A stretch of DNA of 64,000 bases from Chryseobacterium culicis (GCF_002979755.1 NZ_PCPP01000001.1:1954665-2018664); one strand, 5' to 3'. Positions 18,027 to 27,141 are shown, numbered from the stretch's first letter. Numbers and translations are program-made. The notes: a model not told the origin generated them from the letters alone.

Positions 18027-20600
18027 TTATTTGTTTAAAGCCTCTTGAATACGAATGATTAAATCTGTGTAATGCGCTCTGGAAGCATCATCACCTCTGT
18101 ATCTTGTTCTGTTCAGTAAGTCCAGAACCTTCTGAAGTTCCGCCCTCTTATAGGTAGTGACTTCAGATACTCTTTTCATAGATGAATAATTGATATTCCT
18201 AAGACCATGATCATCTTCATGGAAATTACAGATGGTCGGGATATTCAGGGTATTATCTGTTTTCAATCCTTTCACTGCTGTTTTTTCAAATAATTTGTTC
18301 ACAGAAACGATCAGGGCATCCACATAATTTTTCTGAGTCATCTTTTCAAGCATCGTCAGGCTTCCTTTTTTACTGAAAATAGCTGTTCTTACCTGATCAA
18401 ATAAATTCTCTACCGTGTAGATTTCTTCTTTCGAACCGGACATCTGATGTTTTAACTCATTTTCAAGCAACCTCAGCAGCCTATCATCCATAAACAAAGA
18501 GTAGATATTTGCATACTGCATTCCTCTTGCTGTGGTATATGGAGTCTGTTCGAATGGTCCCATAGGTGAGTCTTTAACCGGATATGTTTTTTCAGTAATC
18601 GGATTAAAGAATAACCATTCCGGAAGGTTGATCGCATTGTTAACAAGGTAATCAACAGCTCTTCTCTGAATGTCTGCAGGAACTGCTTCATACGCCTTTT
18701 TCTTGTTGCCAAAAACAGTATGATTCAGGTAAATTCCTCCTACATTCGCCATCACATGACCTGTATACAGATCCCATTGACCGATAACTCCCAGATACAG
18801 TTTGCCGGCATCTGTATATTCTTTACCATCTTCATAGGTCCATTTCAAGAGATTATTAATAACCACTTTCAGATTTTTCATTCCGTACTCACTGGCTTTC
18901 ATCGCATCATCCCCTAAATCTTCAGACTGCGAACGCGGATCGATGGTCTCCAGGTAACTCTGCTGCTCACCATAGAAATACATCGGGTCATCTTCGTGCT
19001 TTTCAATTAAGTTTTTCAGCGCTTTTTTCTCAACAAATTCATCCGGATACCAACGGTAACCCCAGTCTATGGCATATTTATCGTAAAGACCAATTTTCGG
19101 AGTGATAGCGGTAACACCATCCTCCGGCTGAGCTACGTAATTGTAACGTGCATAATCCATAATGGAAGGTGCCGTACCACCCATTTTGTCTGTAAATTCT
19201 TTTGAACGAAGCGACTCTACCGGGAATGCAAAGGATGCTCCCATGTTGTGCTTCAGTCCAAAAGTATGTCCTACTTCATGAGATGAAACAAAACGGATAG
19301 CTTCACCCATATGTTCATCACTGAATTTATTACCTCTTGCTTTCGGATCGATAGGTCCTGTCTGAATTCTCATCCAGTCATGAAGAGAAGTCATTACATT
19401 ATGCCACCAGATGATATCTGCTTCGATAATTTCCCCACTTCTCGGATCTACCACTGATGGACCCATTGCATTTGACTTTGGCGAAGCGGCATAAGTAATC
19501 ACAGAATATCTTACATCATCAATATCAAAATCTTCATCTTTCTCATCCGGCATTTTCGCAATCACTGCATTTTTGAATCCTGCCTGCTCAAACGCCGCCT
19601 GCCAGTCATGTACTCCGGCAATGATTTTTTCACGCCATTGTTTTGGAGTTGCCGGGTCTATATAATAAACAATAGGCTTCTTAGGCTCTACCAGCTCTCC
19701 TCTTAAATATTTTTCTTTATCTTCATCTTTGGGTTCAAGATTCCATTTGGTAATGAAAAACTTTTCATCCATTTTCTGCTGATTGTCATTAAACGACCAG
19801 TGTTTTTCGGAGAAAAATCCTACTCTTGAATTAGCTACTCTTGGTCTCATCGGTATTTTAGAAAGCAGAACAAGATTGGTAGTAACCCCCAATGTTACCG
19901 GCAGATCTACTCCACCTTCATTTACAGAAGTAGACAATTGAGACTTCACCACAAGGTTTTTAGGAAATGTCTTCACTCCTTCTATATAAGAAAGACTTGA
20001 TTTCACAGATCCTCCCAATCCTACATTGGCAAGAACATCATTAAAGCTCTTTTGATTTCCATCAAAAACTTTGTTGACTTTAATTGCCACAGCTGTAGAG
20101 TCACTGTTTTGTGCCTCAATATCAAAGACCTCAATTACAGATTCTGAAAAATTGTCTTTCACAGATTTTGTAATGGCATCATTTTTTGGGGATGACACTT
20201 TAGGAACCACAGTTTTCACCCATACTTTTTTAGCTACAGGATCACGGTGAAAGGAGATGACCTTATTTTCATAATTCATTCCTTTGTTCAAACCTGCTTC
20301 GTTTACCTGCATGGGTACCTGCGAAAGTTTGTTAACCACCAAAAACTGACGTCCCATCAAACTGTCCGGGATCTCAAAATAAATATCCGTTTTTACCTGA
20401 ATGGTATTAAAGAGTCCCTTTTTATAGGTTCCCTTTTTAATCAGGTCTTCAATTTTTTTTGTTTTCTTTGATGAGGATGTCTCTGTCTTATCCGTTTTTT
20501 CTTTGTTGACCTTTACCGTATCTTTATCTTTTTTCTGTGCTATTGCCATTGGTGAAGCCATAGCAAGGCCAAGATACAGTGCGAGTCTGTAATTCTTCAT
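18027..20600 (-). CDS. Secreted zinc-dependent metalloprotease (gluzincin-like fold of metzincin type, DUF4953 family)
   Basis: The protein has a signal peptide (MKNYRLALYLGLAMASPMAI), a long N-terminal region with DUF5117/DUF5118-type features, and the extended zinc motif HEVGHTFGLKH (residues 441-451 from this start) with a downstream Met-turn-like SIMDYARYNY. The three His plus Glu are the zinc ligands and general base. I use the ATG at 20598-20600 because it gives a clean signal peptide; an in-frame ATG at 20616-20618 adds six residues. It leads an operon with susC and susD and is preceded by a consensus -7 box and paired direct repeats. It probably degrades proteins in the periplasm or outside to feed the transporter. 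Confidence 0.88.
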   Translation of the reverse strand: MKNYRLALYLGLAMASPMAIAQKKDKDTVKVNKEKTDKTETSSSKKTKKIEDLIKKGTYKKGLFNTIQVKTDIYFEIPDSLMGRQFLVVNKLSQVPMQVNEAGLNKGMNYENKVISFHRDPVAKKVWVKTVVPKVSSPKNDAITKSVKDNFSESVIEVFDIEAQNSDSTAVAIKVNKVFDGNQKSFNDVLANVGLGGSVKSSLSYIEGVKTFPKNLVVKSQLSTSVNEGGVDLPVTLGVTTNLVLLSKIPMRPRVANSRVGFFSEKHWSFNDNQQKMDEKFFITKWNLEPKDEDKEKYLRGELVEPKKPIVYYIDPATPKQWREKIIAGVHDWQAAFEQAGFKNAVIAKMPDEKDEDFDIDDVRYSVITYAASPKSNAMGPSVVDPRSGEIIEADIIWWHNVMTSLHDWMRIQTGPIDPKARGNKFSDEHMGEAIRFVSSHEVGHTFGLKHNMGASFAFPVESLRSKEFTDKMGGTAPSIMDYARYNYVAQPEDGVTAITPKIGLYDKYAIDWGYRWYPDEFVEKKALKNLIEKHEDDPMYFYGEQQSYLETIDPRSQSEDLGDDAMKASEYGMKNLKVVINNLLKWTYEDGKEYTDAGKLYLGVIGQWDLYTGHVMANVGGIYLNHTVFGNKKKAYEAVPADIQRRAVDYLVNNAINLPEWLFFNPITEKTYPVKDSPMGPFEQTPYTTARGMQYANIYSLFMDDRLLRLLENELKHQMSGSKEEIYTVENLFDQVRTAIFSKKGSLTMLEKMTQKNYVDALIVSVNKLFEKTAVKGLKTDNTLNIPTICNFHEDDHGLRNINYSSMKRVSEVTTYKRAELQKVLDLLNRTRYRGDDASRAHYTDLIIRIQEALNK

Positions 20601-20649
20601 TAAAATAGTCCGATTCATTCCAAATAGTAAATATCTTAGTTTCAGCTCG

Positions 20650-20657
20650 CAAAGCTA
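20650..20657 (-). promoter_or_regulatory. -7 promoter element of the metalloprotease-susCD operon
   Basis: On the minus strand TAGCTTTG (20650-20657) matches TAnnTTTG 50 bp before the ATG. No TTG-type -33 box is seen at the right distance, as expected for an activator-dependent promoter. Confidence 0.6.
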
Positions 20658-20687
20658 TAGGTAACGTGAATCATATATATAATATTA

Positions 20688-20720
20688 GGGAGTGAATGGT
20701 GATAATTTGGGAGTGAATGG
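20688..20720 (-). promoter_or_regulatory. Paired 12-bp direct repeats, candidate LytTR binding site
   Basis: CCATTCACTCCC occurs twice on the minus strand (20688-20699 and 20709-20720), identical copies with a 21-bp period. LytTR regulators bind such direct repeats two helical turns apart. The nearer copy sits about 43-55 bp upstream of the predicted transcription start. The regulator gene (12516-13277) and kinase gene (20731-22314) flank this operon. Confidence 0.65.
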
Positions 20721-20730
20721 ATTTTTATTT

Positions 20731-22314
20731 TTACTCCATTAAAGGCAAAAAAAATATGAAATATTCACCATCTACAGAAATATGAAGAAGATTATTCTTA
20801 AAATACCCATAAACCTGATTCAAATAATCAATTCCGAATTTCTCTCCTTGCACCGGTTCGGTTTTAGGCTGCCAGGTATTCTTTACCGTGATTCCGTCTT
20901 TATCTACAATAATGATAATTTCCAGAGGCTGGTCTATCGTTGCAATATTGTGTTTGGTAGCATTTTCCGTGACAATCTGAAGGGATAAATACGGAATTCT
21001 TTTTTCCAGGCTTTCAGGAGCATTAATAATCAGTTCAAACCTCATCTCTTCATCAAATCTGCTTTTCAGAAGTTCCATATACTGCTGTATAAATTTTATT
21101 TCCTGTGAAACCGGAACAATATTTTCTTTCGGAGGCACTATAAGATACCGGTAAATCTTCGATAGGTTCATGGTAAATTTCTGTGCATTTTCTTTATTAA
21201 TCCCAATCAGCATATAAAGGGAGTTCAATGAATTGAACAGAAAATGAGGATTAATATTATTTTTAAGCTGCTGAAGCTGATTGATCACTTCTGCTTTGTG
21301 CATCTTTTCGTTTTCTATCAGCAATAAATTCTTCTCAGACTGTATTTTCTCTTTTTCCTGGTAAGCCAGACTGGTTACCCTCTGAAACAATATAAAGACT
21401 GTTACAATAAGAAACAGGGCTGCCAGAAAAATATAAACAGTATACGTTTTTATCTTACTGATATTTTCATCAATAATAAAATTAACATGATTCACTACAG
21501 TATATCCTTCAAAATTATCAGTCTTTAAAGGTTTTATGAAACGTGTTACTTCAACTCCCAGATATTCTGAAACGGCTGTTCCTTTGGTATATCCCACATC
21601 AGTTTTGCTGGCCAAAGTATCATTAGGCTTAATATCTGTAAAGTCAAAAATATTCTTGCCAATGTATTTCTTCTCAGGATGGGTAATACAAATTCCTTCT
21701 TTGGTAAAGACATAAGCGTAGGTATTGGAACTCTTGTCTACATTGATAAAATATTGATGGAGATCATCCAGACTAACCGTAGAACCATAATACAACTTGT
21801 TTTTATCAGGCAGAACCAAAGAATCATAGCTCACCCAGTACATACTGTCTTTTTTGGTAATCAAAAGGTCTTTGAAATGTCCCGGACCATTATTTCTTAT
21901 CACAATGGGCTTTGCGGTGTGGTCTGTATTCTTGAAAATATCAGATAAGGGATTGTTACTCTCAGACTTTCCTGAATACCTGTTTTCATAATAATACCAG
22001 CTGTAAGGCAACAGGTTTCTTTTTTTATTTAAATCATTCAAAACCAAAGAATAATCCTTATAGTTTTTCAGACCATCTTTCTGGATCAGTGCCCGAAGCA
22101 GATACTGATAATCTTCAATATTTCTGAATTCATGTTCTATAGATTCATATTTCCTGAAGAATGTTTTCTTGGCAAAATCATCGGTATTTTTCCGGCTGTC
22201 TTCTGTGATCAAAAGACTAAGAATAGCAAATGCTGCCACAGCAATCAGGCAGGCAGACAAAGCGGTAATATAAATGGACTTTTTGGATAAAGCGTGCTTA
22301 AAATTAATAATCAA
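20731..22314 (-). CDS. LytS/YehU-type sensor histidine kinase with extracytoplasmic sensor domain
   Basis: The 527-aa kinase has two membrane helices (about 14-36 and 289-311) enclosing a Cache-like periplasmic domain of about 250 residues, a short coiled linker, and a His_kinase domain with NPHFLFNSLN (His357) followed by an ATP-binding domain (ENATKHN, GIDYLNQVYGYF). The only possible start is TTG at 22312-22314: a stop lies in frame at 22336-22338 and there is no ATG between. It is convergent in function with the LytTR regulator at 12516-13277, an exact partner type. It ends 131 bp before the metalloprotease start, with the repeat site between. Confidence 0.9.
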   Translation of the reverse strand: MIINFKHALSKKSIYITALSACLIAVAAFAILSLLITEDSRKNTDDFAKKTFFRKYESIEHEFRNIEDYQYLLRALIQKDGLKNYKDYSLVLNDLNKKRNLLPYSWYYYENRYSGKSESNNPLSDIFKNTDHTAKPIVIRNNGPGHFKDLLITKKDSMYWVSYDSLVLPDKNKLYYGSTVSLDDLHQYFINVDKSSNTYAYVFTKEGICITHPEKKYIGKNIFDFTDIKPNDTLASKTDVGYTKGTAVSEYLGVEVTRFIKPLKTDNFEGYTVVNHVNFIIDENISKIKTYTVYIFLAALFLIVTVFILFQRVTSLAYQEKEKIQSEKNLLLIENEKMHKAEVINQLQQLKNNINPHFLFNSLNSLYMLIGINKENAQKFTMNLSKIYRYLIVPPKENIVPVSQEIKFIQQYMELLKSRFDEEMRFELIINAPESLEKRIPYLSLQIVTENATKHNIATIDQPLEIIIIVDKDGITVKNTWQPKTEPVQGEKFGIDYLNQVYGYFKNNLLHISVDGEYFIFFLPLME

Positions 22315-22358
22315 ATTCTCTAAATTGTAGGTTCCTCAACATATAAATTATTCGTTTG

Positions 22359-22366
22359 CAAAGATA
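22359..22366 (-). promoter_or_regulatory. -7 promoter element of the sensor kinase gene
   Basis: On the minus strand TATCTTTG (22359-22366) matches TAnnTTTG, 44 bp before the TTG start. The -33 box is weak. Confidence 0.5.
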
Positions 22367-22610
22367 TAACAAAGATTTCAGGACTGAAAAGTGAATTAAA
22401 TTTAGATTATAATTTTTTAAAACCGAATACAGCATATTGAAAATAAAACCTTTGATAAAAGCGTATTGAATCTTTCATGTTTTAAGTTGAAAAAACAAAA
22501 AACTATATAAGCTTAAGTCTTAAAGTTAGTTAATATCGTCATTCAGACTACCGATTCAACACGCTATATTTTGAAAATTAATTATCTTCGCCTACAAATC
22601 TTATTTGAAA

Positions 22611-23786
22611 ATGAAGAAGATCATCTCCGGGATATCTATTTTTTGTGCCATCGCTATCTCTGCTCAGGAATCCATCAAGTTTCAGGAGCTGCCATTCAAA
22701 GATATTATTGCAAAAGCCAAAAAAGAAAAGAAATTGGTTTTTATTGATGCATATGCTTCCTGGTGTGGACCATGCAAAATGATGGAAAAAAATGTTTTCA
22801 CTCAAAAAGCGGTCAGCGATTATTACAATACCAACTTCATTAATGCAAGATTTGACATGGAAAAAGGAGAAGGCAGAGATATTGCTTCTCAATTCGGGGT
22901 ACGTTCCTATCCTACTTATCTTTTCCTGAATGGTGAAGGAGAGCTTGTTTCCAGAAACACAGGATATATGGAAGAAAGCATGTTTGTGGCAATGGCTCAG
23001 GATATCAATTCACCCGGAAATAAAAAGGGATCTCTTAAAGACCGTTTTGCCAGTGGTGAAAAAGACCCGGAATTTCTTATTAATATCATGAAGCTGAACG
23101 CTAATACAGATTATGAATTTGCAAAAAAAGCGTCAGAAAGATATTTCCAGAATAAAAAGAAGACTGAAGAATTGACAAAAGATGAAATTGGTTTTCTTCT
23201 CTATTTCGTAAAATCATCGGAAGATACCAATTACAGTGTTTTTGCCTCCAGAAAGGCGGAGATTGTTAAGTTCCTTCCTGAAGAAACATACACCGAATTT
23301 GATGCTCAGCTCAAATTGGGAAAAATAGTAGAACAGTCTATTGATGATAAAAATAAAAAAATCAACGATGACTATTTCATGAAAGCTGCCGAACCATTGG
23401 TAGGAAAAGAAGCTGCTGTAAAAAAACTGAATCAGACTAAGCTTAGCTATTATGAACAAAATACCAATTTTCCTGAGTACGAAAAAGCGGCTTTAGATTA
23501 TTATAAAAATTCTGACACCTTTGATCCTAATGAGCTTCTAAGAGCAGCATGGATATTTGCAGATCATGTGAAAACACTCTCTTCATTAAAGAAAGCTACT
23601 GAATGGGCAGAAAAATCTGTCATGAGAAGCGAAACGTCAGAAAACACTTATATTCTTGCCAAACTCTACAATCTTACAGGAAATAAAGAGATGGCAAAAA
23701 ACTACGCTGAAATGTCTAAAAATATGGCAGTTCAGGGCAATAAGGATTCTCAATTGGCAGATGAACTATTAAAGCAAATAAAATAA
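22611..23786 (+). CDS. Periplasmic thioredoxin-fold protein with helical C-terminal region
   Basis: The 391-aa protein starts at ATG 22611 (an in-frame TTG two codons earlier is less likely). A signal peptide ends near IAISAQ, and the thioredoxin domain carries WCGPC (Cys52, Cys55). Residues about 150-391 are helical and TPR-like, ending in repeats such as SENTYILAKLYNLTGNKEMA. Such proteins reduce or rearrange disulfides in the periplasm. It leads a three-gene plus-strand unit with a DUF3575-like outer-membrane protein and a 68-aa membrane protein. The C-terminal part may hold a specific client. Confidence 0.88.
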   Translation: MKKIISGISIFCAIAISAQESIKFQELPFKDIIAKAKKEKKLVFIDAYASWCGPCKMMEKNVFTQKAVSDYYNTNFINARFDMEKGEGRDIASQFGVRSYPTYLFLNGEGELVSRNTGYMEESMFVAMAQDINSPGNKKGSLKDRFASGEKDPEFLINIMKLNANTDYEFAKKASERYFQNKKKTEELTKDEIGFLLYFVKSSEDTNYSVFASRKAEIVKFLPEETYTEFDAQLKLGKIVEQSIDDKNKKINDDYFMKAAEPLVGKEAAVKKLNQTKLSYYEQNTNFPEYEKAALDYYKNSDTFDPNELLRAAWIFADHVKTLSSLKKATEWAEKSVMRSETSENTYILAKLYNLTGNKEMAKNYAEMSKNMAVQGNKDSQLADELLKQIK

Positions 23787-23799
23787 ACATTACTACCGG

Positions 23800-24432
23800 A
23801 TGAAATATAAATTATTAGCAGCAGGCATTTTAGCTTTCCTGTCCACAAGTACATTGAGTGCTCAGGAACAGGAACAAGGAGGACAGGATAAAAGTTTATA
23901 CATAAAAGGAAATGCTTTATTTGCTCCACTAGGTATTTTAAACCTTGGAATAGAAAAACAGATAAGTCCAAAATATACCCTTCAGGGAGACGTTTTCATT
24001 TCACCATGGAAATCTTTCGGTGGACATAAATTACAATTTTATTCTGTTTCTGCAGAAGGCAGGTACTACTTTACGGAGGCTTTCAAACATTGGTATGTAG
24101 GTGCTAACGTATCTGTAGCGGCTTACAATGCCACAAAATGGAGTTATTGGAATGACAGCACCTTTGAAAACTGGAATGGAGAAATCCTTACTAATTCCAA
24201 TCTCTACCAAAAAGGATTCTCTGTAATGCTTGGGATTACTGCAGGATACCAATTTCAATTATCTGAGCGTTGGAATCTTGACATTTACGGAACGGTTGGA
24301 ACATCACAAGGGTTTTATAAAGGATATGACAAATCCACAGGAAAACGTTATGACTCTGCTGAGAATTTCAATAAAAGCGGTGAAATCATCCCATACAGAG
24401 GAGGTGTAATGATTTCTTACAAATTAAAATAA
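23800..24432 (+). CDS. DUF3575-like outer-membrane beta-barrel protein
   Basis: The 210-aa protein has a signal peptide (ending STLSAQ) and alternating-residue strands with many aromatic girdle residues, for example ALFAPLGILNLGIEKQISPK and GEIIPYRGGVMISYKLK. This matches the small outer-membrane barrels labelled DUF3575. It starts 13 bp after the thioredoxin gene and is followed 4 bp later by a small membrane protein, so it is part of one operon. The role is unknown. Confidence 0.78.
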   Translation: MKYKLLAAGILAFLSTSTLSAQEQEQGGQDKSLYIKGNALFAPLGILNLGIEKQISPKYTLQGDVFISPWKSFGGHKLQFYSVSAEGRYYFTEAFKHWYVGANVSVAAYNATKWSYWNDSTFENWNGEILTNSNLYQKGFSVMLGITAGYQFQLSERWNLDIYGTVGTSQGFYKGYDKSTGKRYDSAENFNKSGEIIPYRGGVMISYKLK

Positions 24433-24436
24433 TACC

Positions 24437-24643
24437 ATGAAGCTATTCGGAAGAAATCATATCATTATTTTAGTGATCACTTTTGTGATCCTTTTTTTAA
24501 TGAATTATATCGGAAATGATCTGCCTGATAAATTAGAAAGGGCATTAATGACTGCTTTTGCAGGGGTTGTCGGACTGACAATCGGATTATTTATATTAAA
24601 TAAGGGCAGAAATGATAAAAATCCGCCCCAGAATTTTGATTAA
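24437..24643 (+). CDS. Small two-helix membrane protein
   Basis: The 68-aa protein has two predicted membrane helices (about 8-26 and 39-55) and a polar tail ending NPPQNFD. No family is recognised. It begins 4 bp after the barrel gene. Its TAA stop is directly adjacent to the stop of the convergent NamZ-like gene (TTAATTAA at 24640-24647), leaving no room for a terminator. Confidence 0.7.
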   Translation: MKLFGRNHIIILVITFVILFLMNYIGNDLPDKLERALMTAFAGVVGLTIGLFILNKGRNDKNPPQNFD

Positions 24644-25840
24644 TTAATCTTCGTACACCACATATCGGGTTCTGATCTTTTCGAAACTTTCAAGATCCTT
24701 TTTCCATGAATCTTTAATTGCTGAAATTGATTTTCCGGCGATGATCTGTTTTCTTAATTCATCAGTTCCTGATAAGGTATCGAACCACAGGTTTTTCAGG
24801 AAGAAATCCTGCTGAGGATTTTTATAATTCTGATAAGCTTTGATAACCCATTCAAGATTTAATTCTCTTAAATCATTAGGATAACCGGAGAGATTTTCAC
24901 CATAACATAACTTCCCATTCAGGAAGGGATCTTTAGCACCATAGCTTGGTTTTGGCGTAAACTGATACGGCAGACTTTCCGTCCATGGAGAACCATAAAT
25001 CTGAAAAGGAAGATCTGTTCCTCTTCCTACAGAAACCTGAGTTCCTTCAAAAAAGCACAAACTCGGGTATAAATTGATTGCTTTATCATTGGGTAAATTA
25101 GGAGAAGGCTTATCAAGCATTGGATAACGCTGCTTTTTATGATAGTTCTTCATTGGAATAAGCGTGTATTTAGCTTGAACCCCATTTTTCAACCATTTTT
25201 CTCCGCTTACCATCTTTCCATACTCTCCTATGGTAAGTCCGTAAACAACAGGAACTTCGTGCAGCCCTACAAAACTTGTCCATTTTTTCCTCAATACAGG
25301 GCCATCGGTATATCCATCATGTGGATTGGGACGGTCCAGTACCATGATCTCCACATTATTTTCCGCTCCTGCTTCCATCAGATAAGACAACGTGGAAATA
25401 TAAGTATAGAATCTTACTCCAACATCCTGGATATCAAAAATGACAATATCAATTCCGGCAAGCTGTTCCGGCTTTGGTTTTTTATTATTGCCATACAGAG
25501 AAACAATAGGAATTCCAGTTTTCACATCTACTCCGTTTTTCACTTTTGCCCCGGCATCGGCATCCCCTCTGAAGCCATGTTCAGGAGCAAAAATAGATTT
25601 TATTTTAATCCCGTTTTTTACCAGAAAATCTACCAAATGAGTTCTGTCATTCATCAAGCCCGTCTGATTGGTAACGATCCCTATCGTTTTATCTTTTAAC
25701 AGGGGTAAATACATTTCAGGCTGGTCTGCTCCGGTTTTAAAATCCGGTTGAACTTGAGTCTGAGAATAATATTGGTTGAATACTCCTAAAAAAATTAGGC
25801 AAATCAGAAGTAAATTTTTAATTTTGAAATCTAAATTCAT
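24644..25840 (-). CDS. NamZ-like exo-N-acetylmuramidase (DUF1343)
   Basis: The 398-aa protein starts at ATG 25838-25840 with a signal peptide (NLLLICLIFLGVF) and matches the DUF1343/NamZ family: TIGIVTNQTGLMNDRTHLVD, FAPEHGFRGDADAGA, VIFDIQDVGVRFYTYISTL, VLDRPNPHDGY and GRGTDLPFQIYGSPW. NamZ enzymes release N-acetylmuramic acid from peptidoglycan fragments, feeding cell-wall recycling. The longer frame to 26143 runs back across the divergent permease gene and is not the real start. The -7 promoter element lies inside that permease gene at 25886-25893. Confidence 0.92.
   Translation of the reverse strand: MNLDFKIKNLLLICLIFLGVFNQYYSQTQVQPDFKTGADQPEMYLPLLKDKTIGIVTNQTGLMNDRTHLVDFLVKNGIKIKSIFAPEHGFRGDADAGAKVKNGVDVKTGIPIVSLYGNNKKPKPEQLAGIDIVIFDIQDVGVRFYTYISTLSYLMEAGAENNVEIMVLDRPNPHDGYTDGPVLRKKWTSFVGLHEVPVVYGLTIGEYGKMVSGEKWLKNGVQAKYTLIPMKNYHKKQRYPMLDKPSPNLPNDKAINLYPSLCFFEGTQVSVGRGTDLPFQIYGSPWTESLPYQFTPKPSYGAKDPFLNGKLCYGENLSGYPNDLRELNLEWVIKAYQNYKNPQQDFFLKNLWFDTLSGTDELRKQIIAGKSISAIKDSWKKDLESFEKIRTRYVVYED
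25819..25826 (+). promoter_or_regulatory. -7 promoter element of the permease gene
   Basis: TAATTTTG matches TAnnTTTG 19 bp before the TTG at 25845 and inside the NamZ coding region. This position favours the TTG at 25845 as start over upstream TTG codons. Confidence 0.5.
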
Positions 25841-25844
25841 AAGC

Positions 25845-27074
25845 TTGAAGTTTCCTTTATATTTCTCTAGAAAAATAGCATTTTCCAAAGATAACAAAAA
25901 TAACCTTTCAAGGGTTATCATCTTCATTGGCAGGCTTTCCGTAGCATTGGGGATTATTGTTTCCTTAATTACCGTGGCCACTGGTTTTGGTTCCAAAAAA
26001 GCTATCAAAGAGAGGCTGGCAGATTTCAGCGGACATATCACGGTAAGATCCACACGTTCGAATTCTTCATACAATACTTCTGTTCTCGATAACCAGGGCT
26101 TAAATATTCCAAAAATAAAGGAACTTCCCGATGTGGAAAGCACTCAAAAATATGTGACAGTTACTGGAATTATGCGTAATGAGCACAATTTTGCCGGAAT
26201 TATATTCAAGGGAATAGGAAAGGATTTTGACAGTTTAAGATTTAAAAAATTCCTTATTGCCGGAACAACTCCAAAAGTAACGGAAAAGGGCTTCAACAAT
26301 GATGTTGCTATTTCGCAAAAAGTAGCCAATGACCTTCATCTTAAATTAAATGACAGTATTGTTACCGTATTTTTAAAAGCAGATCAAAAACCGCTTTACC
26401 GTAAATTCAGAGTTATCGGAATTTACAGAACGGATATCAAACTGATTGATGAGCAGTTTGTTATTGGAGGAATTAACCATGCAAGAAAAATTCAGGATAT
26501 GAAACCTGATGAAATTGGCGGAATAGATATTTTCCTGAAGAATGTGAATGATATCGACAAAGATTTCCCTGAAATTGAAAAACTGATCGGTTATAAAAAT
26601 TATGCTGAAAAAGCTACTGAGAAATTTCCTCAGATTACAGACTGGATCAGTATTTTTGACACCAACATTGCATTAATTATCATTATTATGCTGATTGTAG
26701 TCGTGATCAATATTATTATGGTTCTTCTGATCCTTATTATTGAAAGAACAAATTCTATTGGTCTTTTGAAAACATTAGGAGCAAGCAATTCTCAGATAAG
26801 AGCAACTTTCATTAATTATACCCTGATTATTATGATTCCTGGGCTTTTATATGGTAATGCCATCGGATTGGGACTGATTTTAATACAGAAATTCTTTGGG
26901 ATCATTAAACTTAATCCTGAAAACTATTATGTAAGTACCGTTCCGGTAGATCTTAATCCAATTGCAATTATATCCATCTCAGTGGGAATTCTTTTCATCT
27001 CCGGATTGGCTTTGATTATTCCAAGCTACCTGATCAGTAAGATTTCTCCGGTGAAGGCGATTAAGTACAACTAA
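25845..27074 (+). CDS. FtsX/LolE-type ABC transporter permease
   Basis: The protein (409 aa from a TTG at 25845) has an N-terminal membrane helix (VIIFIGRLSVALGIIVSLIT), a MacB-type periplasmic domain of about 190 residues, and three C-terminal helices with the GLLKTLGASNSQIRATF motif of FtsX-family permeases. LolC/E-type proteins release lipoproteins from the inner membrane; others act as mechanotransmitters. The frame opens further upstream (TTG at 25776) but the -7 element at 25819-25826 and the family start (L/MKFPLYFSRKIAFSK) favour 25845. No ATPase gene is adjacent. The start is only 4 bp from the divergent NamZ start. Confidence 0.85.
   Translation: MKFPLYFSRKIAFSKDNKNNLSRVIIFIGRLSVALGIIVSLITVATGFGSKKAIKERLADFSGHITVRSTRSNSSYNTSVLDNQGLNIPKIKELPDVESTQKYVTVTGIMRNEHNFAGIIFKGIGKDFDSLRFKKFLIAGTTPKVTEKGFNNDVAISQKVANDLHLKLNDSIVTVFLKADQKPLYRKFRVIGIYRTDIKLIDEQFVIGGINHARKIQDMKPDEIGGIDIFLKNVNDIDKDFPEIEKLIGYKNYAEKATEKFPQITDWISIFDTNIALIIIIMLIVVVINIIMVLLILIIERTNSIGLLKTLGASNSQIRATFINYTLIIMIPGLLYGNAIGLGLILIQKFFGIIKLNPENYYVSTVPVDLNPIAIISISVGILFISGLALIIPSYLISKISPVKAIKYN
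25886..25911 (-). promoter_or_regulatory. Promoter of the NamZ-like gene inside the permease gene
   Basis: On the minus strand TTG (25909-25911) and TATCTTTG (25886-25893) are separated by 15 bp, slightly shorter than usual. It would give a leader of about 40 nt antisense to the start of the permease gene. Confidence 0.5.
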
Positions 27075-27090
27075 CAGGATAATTGATAAT

Positions 27091-27120
27091 TGAAAGATAT
27101 TCGTTTGAAAGATATTCGTT
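27091..27120 (+). repeat. Perfect tandem 15-mer, AT-rich, next to DnaA-type boxes
   Basis: TGAAAGATATTCGTT occurs twice head-to-tail (27091-27105, 27106-27120). It precedes the TTATCCACA boxes by 21 bp, as AT-rich repeats do in bacterial origins. Confidence 0.9.
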
Positions 27121-27141
27121 GTTTATCAGTTGATTTCAGCG

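Noticed and set aside
25139..25699. 186-codon plus-strand frame within the NamZ-like gene
   Set aside because: It is antisense to a well-supported gene and has no domain features.
24644..26143. 499-aa extended NamZ frame
   Set aside because: The extension to 26143 runs antisense to the permease gene and hides the real signal peptide start at 25840.
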